From the NCBI GenBank assembly GCA_016793325.1, contig JAEUKI010000060.1, forward strand, positions 62,001-126,000: a stretch of 64,000 nucleotides of DNA, read 5' to 3'. How positions within the stretch are numbered: the first letter of the stretch is position 1; every line of letters starts with the position of its first letter. The notes beneath the pieces were generated by a model. It did no database searches, was not told where the DNA came from, and saw nothing but the letters and a program-made list of their open reading frames with translations. Shown one piece after another: positions 49,819-58,181 of the stretch. The position numbers and the translations under genes were made by a program. This DNA comes from Myxococcales bacterium. Lineage in GTDB: Bacteria > Myxococcota_A > Polyangia > Polyangiales > Ga0077539.

Positions 49819-51396
49819 ATGTCGATCCGCAGAGCTTCTGTTGCTTCGCTCGTCGCCCTCGTCGTCGCGTCGAGCGCCTCTGTCGCGCACGCCGCGATTC
49901 TCCGCGTCGGGACTGGCGAGATGTACGCCACCGTGGCCGCCGCGCACGCCGCCGCAGCGGACGGCGACACGATCGAGATCCGCCCTGGAACCTACCGAGA
50001 AGAGGTCGTCCTCTCGCGCAACAACCTGACGGTGCGCGCGATGCCGGGCGGCGCGGTGATCTTCGATCGCACAGGGATGCCCGTCGTCAACCAAGGCGGA
50101 AAGGGCATCTTCATCGTCGACGGCGCCAACGCGCGGATCGAGGGGATCACCTTCGTGGGCGCAGCCTGCAGCAGCCGCAACGGCTCGGGCATTCGCTGGC
50201 AAGGCATGGGCACGCTCACGGTCCGGTCGTGTGTCTTTCGCGACAACGAAAACGGAATCCTCGGGGGAAATCACAGCACCAACGTCGCGGTGATCGAGGG
50301 CAACGAGTTCGTGGGCAACGGCCGCGGCGACCTCGGATTTACACACAACATCTACATCAACGAGATCGCCGAGCTGCGCTTCGTGGGCAACTGGAGCCAC
50401 GCGCTCTACACGGCGGGCGCCGACGTCGGGCACCTCGTGAAGACCCGCGCGAGGACCAACCTCATCGCGTACAACCGGCTCACTGCAGAGAGCAATTTCA
50501 GCAGCTACGAGATTCAGCTCACCGGCGGCGGCGTCGGCTACATCATCGGAAACCTGATTCACCAGGGGACCAACTCGCGAAACTCCGGGATCATCTCGAT
50601 CGGCGGCGACGGAACGCAGCACCCCAACGGGCGCATCTTCATCGTCAACAACACGATCGTGAACGAGCTCGGTCGCGGCAACATCATCGCGATCAACGCG
50701 CAGCCGATGCTCCCCGTTCGCATCGTGAACAACCTCATCGTCGGCGCAGGGACGCTCTCGACCGGCGGCATGACATCCGGATCGAACAACGTGATGGCCG
50801 CGACGCCCATGGCCGCGGGCCTCACCAACGCAGCGATGTTCGACTATCGATTGGCCGCCGGATCGCCTGCGATCAACGCGGGCATCGACCCCGGGATGGA
50901 CGGCGCGATGGCCCTGCGCGCGGACCGCGAGTACACGCACCCGCGCACGCTCGTCGCTCGCGGGACAAACGGCGCCATCGACGTCGGCGCGTACGAGTTC
51001 GGCGCGACCGTCGCGGACGCGGGCGTCGACGCTGCGACGGACTCGGGTTCGACGCGGGACGCCACCGTCGCGGACACGGGCGCGAGCGACACAGGGATCG
51101 CGAGCGACACGGGCGTCGAGCAGGACAGCGGCGGCGCGATGGATTCGGGTGTGATTCTCCCCGCGGACACCGGCGTCGGGAGCGAACCGCCGGGCACGGA
51201 CGGCTCGGTCGCGAGCGATGCGCGCGGAGACACAGGCCCCGCGATGAACGCGAGCGGCTGCGGTTGTCGCGTCACTGGAGCGCACGATTCACAGCGCGGC
51301 ACACCGTGGCGACGCGTCGCGCTCTCTTTGCTCGCGCTCGGGTGGATCGCGCGTCGGCGCACAAAGGCCCGCGCGGCGCGAGAGGCCCGCGCGTGA
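49819..51396 (+). CDS. Secreted right-handed beta-helix protein with MYXO-CTERM-like anchor
   Basis: 525 residues. Signal peptide LVALVVASSASVAHA. Residues about 27-335 carry many repeats of a beta-helix (HNIYINEIAELRFVGNWSHAL, NGRIFIVNNTIVNELGRGNIIAINAQ, VRIVNNLIVGAG) with the DUF1565-like ATVAAAHAAAADGDTIEIRPGTYREEVVLS opening. Such proteins often are pectate-lyase-like. The linker has VDAATDSGSTRDATVADTG and related repeats. At the C-terminus are GCGCRVTG, a hydrophobic helix and ARRRTKARAAR, a MYXO-CTERM arrangement. The next gene starts at its stop (TGATG), a pectinacetylesterase-like lipoprotein, so the two are co-translated and probably act on related glycans. Confidence 0.87.
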   Translation: MSIRRASVASLVALVVASSASVAHAAILRVGTGEMYATVAAAHAAAADGDTIEIRPGTYREEVVLSRNNLTVRAMPGGAVIFDRTGMPVVNQGGKGIFIVDGANARIEGITFVGAACSSRNGSGIRWQGMGTLTVRSCVFRDNENGILGGNHSTNVAVIEGNEFVGNGRGDLGFTHNIYINEIAELRFVGNWSHALYTAGADVGHLVKTRARTNLIAYNRLTAESNFSSYEIQLTGGGVGYIIGNLIHQGTNSRNSGIISIGGDGTQHPNGRIFIVNNTIVNELGRGNIIAINAQPMLPVRIVNNLIVGAGTLSTGGMTSGSNNVMAATPMAAGLTNAAMFDYRLAAGSPAINAGIDPGMDGAMALRADREYTHPRTLVARGTNGAIDVGAYEFGATVADAGVDAATDSGSTRDATVADTGASDTGIASDTGVEQDSGGAMDSGVILPADTGVGSEPPGTDGSVASDARGDTGPAMNASGCGCRVTGAHDSQRGTPWRRVALSLLALGWIARRRTKARAAREARA

Positions 51397-52658
51397 TGCG
51401 CTCTCGAGCGTGGCTCGTGTTGCTCGCGTGCTTCGCGAGCGCGTGCGGCGCGAGCGCGCAGCCCGCGGACTCGGGCGTCGCGGATCGCCCTGTGATCGTC
51501 GATGCGCAAGAGGACACGATCGAACCAGACGCGATCGAACCGCCGGTCGAAGACGTCGTATCGCCTGCAAATGATGCGGCAAACGACGTTGCCGACGACG
51601 TGACGGACCCGGGGCCGCAGCCGCCTGCGGAGCCCCCGCGGGGCGCCCCTGTCGTGCCGAACGGACAGCCTTGGATGTGGGTTCCCGTGCCCGAGTCGCG
51701 GTGCATGAACGGGACGTCGACGGGCTTCGGCGTGAACTTCTCGCGAGGGTCGAATCGACTGCTCATCGTGCTCGAAGGCGGCGGAGCGTGCTTCGACGCG
51801 ACGACGTGCGCGGTCGGGACGCTGCACTCGGATGGCTTCAACGAGGCGACGTTTCGCACGGTGATGGTCGCGCTCGGATCGAGCGGGGCGTTCAACCGCA
51901 ACAGCGGCTCGAACCCGTTTGCCAACTGGAACTACGTGTTCGTCCCGTACTGCTCGGGGGACATCCACGGCGGCGACACGACGCGCTCGAGCACGGGGCG
52001 CACGCACGTCGGGTACCGCAACATGGGGCACTTTCTCGCGAGGATCTTGCCGACGTTTTCGGGGACCAACGCCGTCGAGAGCGTCGTGATCGCGGGCTCG
52101 TCCGCCGGAGGCTTCGGCGCCGCGTGGAACTACGACCGAACCGCGCGCGCGTTCGCGCCGACGCCCGTTCACTTGCTCGACGACTCGGGGCCGATCTTCT
52201 CGCAGACGTACCTCCGACCGTGTCTCCTCGATCGCTTTCGCGCCGCATGGAACCTCGACAGCACCATGCCCGCGGGCTGCGTCGCGTGCCGAACGCGGGG
52301 CGCTTCGATGCTCGACGTGCTTCGCTTCGTGATGCGGCGGAACGCGGGTCGACGCTTCGGGCTCATCTCGTCGCAGTACGACAGCGTGATTCGAACGTTC
52401 ATGAGCTACGGGTACAGCCCCGGGTGCGACGCGCCGGGGTTCTTTCCGCTCAGTGATTTCAGGGACGGATTGCTCGAGCTTCGGACGACGGTGGGCGTTG
52501 AGTTCAGCGCGTTCAAGAGCTTCATCGTCCCCGGTGACATTCACACGTGGCTGATGACGGACCTGCAGTTCGCGACGCGCATCGACGGCGTCTCGATCGC
52601 CGAGTGGAGCGGACAGCTCGCGACCGGCGCGCCCGCGTGGCGCGACATCGGTCGGTAG
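51396..52658 (+). CDS. Pectinacetylesterase/Notum-like lipoprotein
   Basis: 420 residues from ATG 51396, overlapping the previous stop by one base. Lipobox CFASAC. The linker (residues 20-85) is acidic. The catalytic domain matches the pectinacetylesterase/Notum family: LLIVLEGGGACFDATTC, VFVPYCSGDIHGGD, the nucleophile GSSAGGFGA, DDSGPIF, and PGDIHTWL with the histidine. It should be an acyl-esterase acting on a polysaccharide or lipid; the closest eukaryotic relatives remove acetyl from pectin or palmitoleate from Wnt. The serine, aspartate and histidine are present. As a lipoprotein it stays at the outer membrane. Confidence 0.92.
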   Translation: MRSRAWLVLLACFASACGASAQPADSGVADRPVIVDAQEDTIEPDAIEPPVEDVVSPANDAANDVADDVTDPGPQPPAEPPRGAPVVPNGQPWMWVPVPESRCMNGTSTGFGVNFSRGSNRLLIVLEGGGACFDATTCAVGTLHSDGFNEATFRTVMVALGSSGAFNRNSGSNPFANWNYVFVPYCSGDIHGGDTTRSSTGRTHVGYRNMGHFLARILPTFSGTNAVESVVIAGSSAGGFGAAWNYDRTARAFAPTPVHLLDDSGPIFSQTYLRPCLLDRFRAAWNLDSTMPAGCVACRTRGASMLDVLRFVMRRNAGRRFGLISSQYDSVIRTFMSYGYSPGCDAPGFFPLSDFRDGLLELRTTVGVEFSAFKSFIVPGDIHTWLMTDLQFATRIDGVSIAEWSGQLATGAPAWRDIGR

Positions 52659-52706
52659 GGTGCTCGGATTGCGCTCGCGGAGTGATACCGTCGGGCGCAC
52701 TCGTCG

Positions 52707-55682
52707 ATGCCATCGCGAAGCGCTCTGATCGCCGGCTCCGCGCCCGGCTGCGACATCGTGGTTCAGGGCGCTGGCGTCGCGGCTTCGCACGCGCAGCTGA
52801 GCTGGCGCGACGGCCTGGTGCTGACCGATCTCTCGCAAGGACCGACGTGGGTCGACGGCAAACAATTGTTGCCGGGCGAGACCGTACAGCTCGTGGGCTG
52901 GGGCGCGCAGGTGTTCTTGGGGCAGACGCAGTTGCCGCTGCACGGCGCAGAGCTCGCGCTCTTGTTCGCCGAGCGATCGAACCTCGCGCCCGAGCCCGGC
53001 GGAACGGCCATCATCGGCCGCGATCCCAATCGGGCGCACATCGTGCTCGCGCACCCGGGCGTCTCGGGGACGCACGCGCGGATCGATCCAGCGCGCAGGA
53101 CGCTCACGGATCTCGGGTCGACGTCGGGGACCTTCGACGCGCAGCGAAACCGCGTTCCGCCGCAGCAACCGGTGCCGCTCGACGCGTCGTCGGGGTGGTT
53201 CTTCGGAGCGGTGTTCGTTCCGGTGTCCGCGTTGTTCGACCTCGCGACGCGCGGAGCGAGCGTGCAGACGCCGTTCGGTCCCATGGGCTCGTCCGCGCGC
53301 GGTCCGTCGATGGCGCCGCCGCCCACGCAAGCGCCCCCCTCGCAGCTCCCGAATCCGCCGGGAAAAGCGCGGACCATGTTCGGCGAGATCGACCTCGGCT
53401 CCGTGCAAGCGGGCGCACCTCCGCGCGAGGCCATCGTGGGGCGCCTGCCCACGTGCGAGATCGTGCTTCCGTACCCGCAGCTCAGCGCGCGGCACGCGAG
53501 CATCACGCGGACACACGAAAACAAGATCGCGATCACCGACCTCGGCAGCACCAACGGAACGTACGCGCGCGGGATGCGCTTGCCGCCAGGCCAGCCGTTT
53601 ATCATCGAGCCCGGCGAGCGCATCTTCGTCGGCCCGTACCCGATGGTGGTCGACCTCGACGGCCACACGATCCGCGCGTACATCGACACCGATCGCCAAG
53701 AGTGGACGGGCAACCTCGTCGAGATCGAAGCGCTCGGGATCACCCTCGAAGTGCCCGATCGAGAGCGCGCGGGACAAGCGCGACGGCTGCTCGACGAAGT
53801 GACGTTCAAGTGTCGCCCTGGCGACCTCGTCGCGCTCATGGGCCCGTCGGGCGCGGGAAAGACAACGCTCCTGACGGTGCTCAACGGCTACCTCCGCCCC
53901 ACGCGCGGCGAAGTGCGCGTCAACGGAGAAAACCTCTACGCGGTCTACGAAGCGCTCCGCGGCTCCATCGGCTACGTGCCGCAAGACGACATCGTTCACC
54001 CCGAGCTCACGGTGATCGAGGCGATTCGATACAGCGCGAAATTCAGGCTCCCTTCGGACTACAGCGAGCAAGAGATCGAGCGCCGCGTCGAGCAAGTGAT
54101 CAAGGACCTCGGCCTCGAGTCGGTCAAGCACCTCGAGATCGGCAAGCCCGAGCGAAAGATCCTCTCGGGAGGCCAACGCAAGCGCGTGAACATCGCCCTC
54201 GAGCTCGTCACGGACCCCGCGCTCATGTTTCTCGACGAGCCCACCTCGGGGCTCGCCGCGGACGACACGGTCTCGCTCATCGACCTTCTGTCCAACCTCG
54301 CCAAGCGCCAGGGCAAGACGATCATCGTCACGATCCACCAGCCCGCGCGCGAAGAGTACGAGAAGTTCAACCTCGCGTTCGTGATGGGCTACGGCGGAGA
54401 GCCCGTGTACTTCGGCCCCTCGGGGCGCGAGAGCTACGAGTTCTTCTCGCGGTGGGCGCAGCAGCGAAATCCCGGCGCGAAGCCCATCGACAACCCGCGC
54501 GACATGTTCGACCAGCTGCGCCTGCGCGAGCAGGAGTTCGTCGACAGCGGGCGCTTCGCGGACAAGGGCGCGGCGCGGTTGGCAGCAGCGCAAGCGTGGC
54601 GCGCGGAGTTCTTTCAACAGTCGAACCCCACTTTTCAAAGGATGTACTCGGGCGTGCGCGCGCCCGGACAGCCGGGGACCTCGCCGCCGCCGACGCGCGC
54701 GAAGGTCCCCCTCGCGAGGCAGTTTTCACTGCTGCTCTCGCGGTACGCGACGATCAAACGGCGAGACAAATCAGGGACCGCGGTGATGTTCGCGCAGGCT
54801 CCGATCATCGGCGCGCTGCTCGCGATGGTGTTCTACGACTCGGCGCGCGCGCCGAACATCTGGTGTCGGATGGCGATCGAGCGCATCGAGAGCGCCGCGC
54901 GCGCCGCAGGCCAGCGCGTCGACCCCTCGTGCGTGATGAACACCGCGCGCTTCACCGGCGTTCAAGACTTCTCGGGGACGCTCTTCTTCATGGCCATCGC
55001 CGCGATCTGGTTCGGCACGAGCAACGCGGCGCGCGAGATCGTCAGCGAACAAGCTATCTACCGCAGAGAGCGCATGGTGAACCTCTCGCTCTTCAACTAC
55101 GTGATGTCGAAGTTCGCGCTGCTCACGGCGGTCGCAGCGATCCAGTGCACCGTGCTGCTCGGCATCGTGTACCCGATCGTCGGGCTCGGCGGTGGGTCGT
55201 TTGCGTCCTTCGGGCCGATGCTCCTCACGATGATCGTCACGGCGATGAGCGCGACGGCCATTGGGCTCTTGCTCTCAACGGTGGTCACTTCGTCCGAAGC
55301 CGCGATGGCGCTCACGCCGATCGCGCTCATCCCGCAAGTGGTCCTCGGCGGAAGGCTCGTCCCGATGACGAGCAAGGGCTGGCTCGAGGTCGCGATGAGC
55401 TTCGTGCCCGCGCGATGGAGCTTCGAGTCGATGCTCTCAGCCGAGCGCCTCGCGATCTCGGGCGACTGGACGATCCCCGTGTGCGTCGCGCAGGGCGCGG
55501 GCATCGAGGGCGGGCGCTTCCAGTGCGCGCTCGAAGAGCTGCGCAACGCCGAGCGAGGCTTCGGGGGACTCGGGTTTACGACCTACGATCTGCCGTGGGT
55601 TCCGTGGGCGGTGTTGCTCACGATCACCGTGTTGACGTTGGGCACCGTGATGACGCTGCTCAAGCGCCGCGATCCCGTGTGA
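52707..55682 (+). CDS. ABCG-type ABC transporter with three N-terminal FHA domains
   Basis: 991 residues. FHA-like domains at about 1-75 (degenerate: GCDIVVQGAGVAASHAQLSW), 97-170 (IIGRDPNRAHIVLAHPGVSG, GSTSGTF) and 238-312 (IVGRLPTCEIVLPYPQLSAR, LGSTNGTYARG), with a Pro/Ala-rich linker at 190-222. The nucleotide-binding domain has Walker A GPSGAGKT (379-386), signature LSGGQRKRVNIALEL and Walker B LMFLDEPTSGLAADD. The membrane domain (about 700-991) has five or six helices in ABC-2 layout. Being one chain with NBD before TMD, it is the ABCG arrangement. FHA regions suggest regulation by Ser/Thr phosphorylation. Substrate unknown. Confidence 0.94.
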   Translation: MPSRSALIAGSAPGCDIVVQGAGVAASHAQLSWRDGLVLTDLSQGPTWVDGKQLLPGETVQLVGWGAQVFLGQTQLPLHGAELALLFAERSNLAPEPGGTAIIGRDPNRAHIVLAHPGVSGTHARIDPARRTLTDLGSTSGTFDAQRNRVPPQQPVPLDASSGWFFGAVFVPVSALFDLATRGASVQTPFGPMGSSARGPSMAPPPTQAPPSQLPNPPGKARTMFGEIDLGSVQAGAPPREAIVGRLPTCEIVLPYPQLSARHASITRTHENKIAITDLGSTNGTYARGMRLPPGQPFIIEPGERIFVGPYPMVVDLDGHTIRAYIDTDRQEWTGNLVEIEALGITLEVPDRERAGQARRLLDEVTFKCRPGDLVALMGPSGAGKTTLLTVLNGYLRPTRGEVRVNGENLYAVYEALRGSIGYVPQDDIVHPELTVIEAIRYSAKFRLPSDYSEQEIERRVEQVIKDLGLESVKHLEIGKPERKILSGGQRKRVNIALELVTDPALMFLDEPTSGLAADDTVSLIDLLSNLAKRQGKTIIVTIHQPAREEYEKFNLAFVMGYGGEPVYFGPSGRESYEFFSRWAQQRNPGAKPIDNPRDMFDQLRLREQEFVDSGRFADKGAARLAAAQAWRAEFFQQSNPTFQRMYSGVRAPGQPGTSPPPTRAKVPLARQFSLLLSRYATIKRRDKSGTAVMFAQAPIIGALLAMVFYDSARAPNIWCRMAIERIESAARAAGQRVDPSCVMNTARFTGVQDFSGTLFFMAIAAIWFGTSNAAREIVSEQAIYRRERMVNLSLFNYVMSKFALLTAVAAIQCTVLLGIVYPIVGLGGGSFASFGPMLLTMIVTAMSATAIGLLLSTVVTSSEAAMALTPIALIPQVVLGGRLVPMTSKGWLEVAMSFVPARWSFESMLSAERLAISGDWTIPVCVAQGAGIEGGRFQCALEELRNAERGFGGLGFTTYDLPWVPWAVLLTITVLTLGTVMTLLKRRDPV

Positions 55683-55695
55683 GAGCGCGTCGTCG

Positions 55696-56457
55696 CTAGT
55701 TCAAGCAGGGAACGTCGCCGTCCGCCGTGACGGGGCAATAGTGCGTGAGCACGACGCTTCGGCCGCGACGCGTCGTGACCGAGCGAGGAAAGCCCGTGTT
55801 GACCGTCTCGCGGCTGGCGCCCGCGGGCAACACGACGAGCGACTGCGGCGTGTGCGAGAGCATCGCGATGGCGGGTCGCATTCCGTAGCTCGGGTAGCGG
55901 ACCGTCACGCTCGCGTAGCGAAACGGCGCGCCGAGCATCGCCACTGCGCGATAGCCCTCGAAGAAGCTCTCTCGCTGCGGAACGGTGAAGGTCATCGAGT
56001 GCGTCTCGCCGTTCGCGAACGTGGTCGCCACGGTGTAGTTGCCCGGCTCGACGGGGATCTGGAGCACCTCCGCGGGCGACACGGTTCCTCGTGGTGTTCC
56101 GTTGACGGTGACGGTCGCGACGCTCGCTCGAACGTTGTGCAAGAAGACCAAGCTGGGTCGCTTGTCGAACGCCGCTTTCGCGCCGATGCCGCCGGCGACG
56201 AGCACCGAGAGTCCGATGATCGCGCCGAGGCGCACCGCCGCGCCCTTCATGTTGTTCGCCGTCGCGCCGAGCGACGCCTGCACGGCCTGCCCCGTGGACG
56301 GATAGGCGCCCATGGGTTGCGCGGGCTGGCCATACGGTCCCGCGCCCTGCGGCGGTGGATAGCCGTGCTGCGCAGGAGCGCCGCCGTAGGCGTTGGGTTG
56401 TTGTGCTCCGTACCCGGGAGGAGCACCCGCTCCCCAAGGCTGCTGTGGGTTCGACAT
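55696..56457 (-). CDS. Single-TM protein with Pro/Gly/Gln-rich N-terminus and PEGA-like exterior domain
   Basis: 253 residues from the ATG at 56457 (MSNPQQPWGAGAPPG). Residues 1-55 are low-complexity Pro/Gly/Gln/Tyr (PPGYGAQQPNAYGGAPAQ). A hydrophobic helix at about 74-92 (AAVRLGAIIGLSVLVAGGIG) anchors it. The exterior domain is beta-rich: VRASVATVTVNGTPRGTVSPAEVLQIPVEPGNYTVATTF is PEGA-like, followed by FTVPQRESFFEGYRAVAMLGAPFRYASVTVRY. Two Cys are near the end. Function unknown; the gene converges with the FHA-ABCG transporter gene. Confidence 0.75.
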   Translation of the reverse strand: MSNPQQPWGAGAPPGYGAQQPNAYGGAPAQHGYPPPQGAGPYGQPAQPMGAYPSTGQAVQASLGATANNMKGAAVRLGAIIGLSVLVAGGIGAKAAFDKRPSLVFLHNVRASVATVTVNGTPRGTVSPAEVLQIPVEPGNYTVATTFANGETHSMTFTVPQRESFFEGYRAVAMLGAPFRYASVTVRYPSYGMRPAIAMLSHTPQSLVVLPAGASRETVNTGFPRSVTTRRGRSVVLTHYCPVTADGDVPCLN

Positions 56458-56568
56458 GAAGCGAATCGAATACGACCAGCGTGACTCGTGTCTACTTTGC
56501 GACACGGCGCTCTGGACATCCAATGTCACTCGAATCGCTGGGACAGCCTCGTCGTGGTGCCGCGCGGT

Positions 56569-58074
56569 CTACCCACCGCTCGGCGCGCGAGCGACGCGAT
56601 GAGTGAGCGCTTCACCGCGTCGGCCGTCGAGCCATTCGCGCACGTTGGCCACCGTTGTCTCTGCGATGTTGTCGAGCGCGTCCTCTGTGAGAAACGCCTG
56701 ATGCGACGTGACGAGCACGTTGTTGAACGTCATCAGCCGCGCGAGCACGTCGTCGGTGATCACCTTGTCCGATCGATCGCGAAAGAAGTACTCGCTCTCT
56801 TCTTCGTACACATCGAGCCCCGCCGCGCCGAGGTGCTGGGACTTGAGCGCGTCGATGAGGGCGCGCGTGTCTACGAGGCCGCCGCGGCTGGTGTTGATCA
56901 GCACCGCGCCGCGCTTCATCAACGCAAAGCGCCGCGCGTCGAGCAGGTGCCACGTGTCGGGCGTGAGCGGCGCGTGCAGCGTGACGACGTCCGAGCGCTC
57001 GAGCAGCGCGTCCACGGAGCAGCGCTCGACGCCGACGCGCGCGTCGAAGGCGTCGTCTGGGGTCGGATCCGAGGCGAGCACGCGCATGCCGAAGCCGCGC
57101 AGGAGCTCCGCTGCGCAGCGGCCGATTTTTCCGAGGCCGATGACGCCGGCCGTGCGGCCGTGGAGGTCGAAGCCGACGAGGCCGTGGAGCGAGAAGTTTC
57201 CCTCGCGGACGCGCGCGTAGGCGCGGTGCGTCTTTCGAGTGAGCGTGAGGAGCAACGCCACTGCGTGCTCGGCCACCGCGTGCGGCGAGTACGCAGGGAC
57301 GCGCGCCACGTCGATCCCGTGCCGCTCGGCCGCGGCGAGGTCGACGTTGTTGTAGCCCGCGCACCGCAGGGCGATCATGCATGTTCCCCCGGCGGCGATG
57401 CGCTCGATCACCGTCGCGTCGAGCGTGTCGTTGACGAACGCGCACACCACGGGGTAGCCGTCGGCCATCGCCGCGCTCGACGCGTCGAGCTTCGCCTCGA
57501 TCCAGCGCGCGCGAAGCCCGTCGCTCAACCGACGCTCGAACGCCGCGCGCTCGTAGGGCTTCGCGTCGAAGAACGCGATCTGCTCCCGCGGATCACGGCC
57601 CACGCGCGCGACCGCTGTCGCGATCTGCCGAGTCTTGCTCCGGATGTGCTCGCCCAAGTACGCGACGAGCGCCGTCGCGAAGCTCGAATCGCTCTCGAGC
57701 GCCTCGCGCACCGCGCGCTTCTCGACGATCGCGAGCGTCGCGTCTTCGATCGCGCGCAGGCTCGCGGACCGCGTCGCCGTCGCGTCGAGCGCCGTGAGCC
57801 CGCCGAGGTCGCCGACCGAGAGCGTTCGTAGCGACACATCGCGCCCGTCCTCCGCGCGCGCCGTCGCTGCGAGCGACCCGCGCAACACCACGAACACCCA
57901 CAGCGAAGGGTCTCCTTCGACGAACGCGGGTTCGCCCGCGGCGATCGATCGCAGTGAGCTTCGCTCGACCAAGCGCTCGAGCGTCGCTGGCGCCGAAGCG
58001 CTGAAGGGCGCTGTGTGTTCGAGGCACGCTCGAAGCTGCTGAGAGTCGGAGGATTGGTTCATCGCGACGAGCAT
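56569..58074 (-). CDS. Cyclic-nucleotide-binding domain fused to D-lactate dehydrogenase (LdhA-type)
   Basis: 501 residues. Residues about 20-140 form a cNMP-binding beta-roll (RSIAAGEPAFVEGDPSLWVFVVLRGSLAAT). The phosphate-binding cassette is degenerate: GDLGGLTALDATATRSASLRA has R102 but not the usual GE. From about 160 on is a D-2-hydroxyacid dehydrogenase: LRCAGYNNVDL, the Rossmann GVIGLGKIGRCAAELL (310-325), NTSRGGL with the substrate Arg (R397), DVYEEESEYFFRDRSDKVITDD and catalytic SHQAFLT (H458). The closest well-known relative is fermentative D-lactate dehydrogenase, LdhA. A cNMP domain on the front would allow control by cyclic nucleotides. Start ATG 58074 (or 58062). Confidence 0.9.
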   Translation of the reverse strand: MLVAMNQSSDSQQLRACLEHTAPFSASAPATLERLVERSSLRSIAAGEPAFVEGDPSLWVFVVLRGSLAATARAEDGRDVSLRTLSVGDLGGLTALDATATRSASLRAIEDATLAIVEKRAVREALESDSSFATALVAYLGEHIRSKTRQIATAVARVGRDPREQIAFFDAKPYERAAFERRLSDGLRARWIEAKLDASSAAMADGYPVVCAFVNDTLDATVIERIAAGGTCMIALRCAGYNNVDLAAAERHGIDVARVPAYSPHAVAEHAVALLLTLTRKTHRAYARVREGNFSLHGLVGFDLHGRTAGVIGLGKIGRCAAELLRGFGMRVLASDPTPDDAFDARVGVERCSVDALLERSDVVTLHAPLTPDTWHLLDARRFALMKRGAVLINTSRGGLVDTRALIDALKSQHLGAAGLDVYEEESEYFFRDRSDKVITDDVLARLMTFNNVLVTSHQAFLTEDALDNIAETTVANVREWLDGRRGEALTHRVARAPSGG

Positions 58075-58181
58075 CGCGCGCTCGCGTGACCCTTGTGAAC
58101 TCGCGCGTTGAGCGGTCGGTTCTTCGACAGCGTCCCGACGCGAAGTCGCACCATCAATCGAGACTCTGGTAGCATTACCGA

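Noticed and set aside
50844..54638. Very long open frame on the minus strand (1264 codons)
   Set aside because: It is antisense to the FHA-ABCG, pectinacetylesterase and beta-helix genes; its translation is Arg/Ala-rich with no domain. Such frames are usual in very GC-rich genes.
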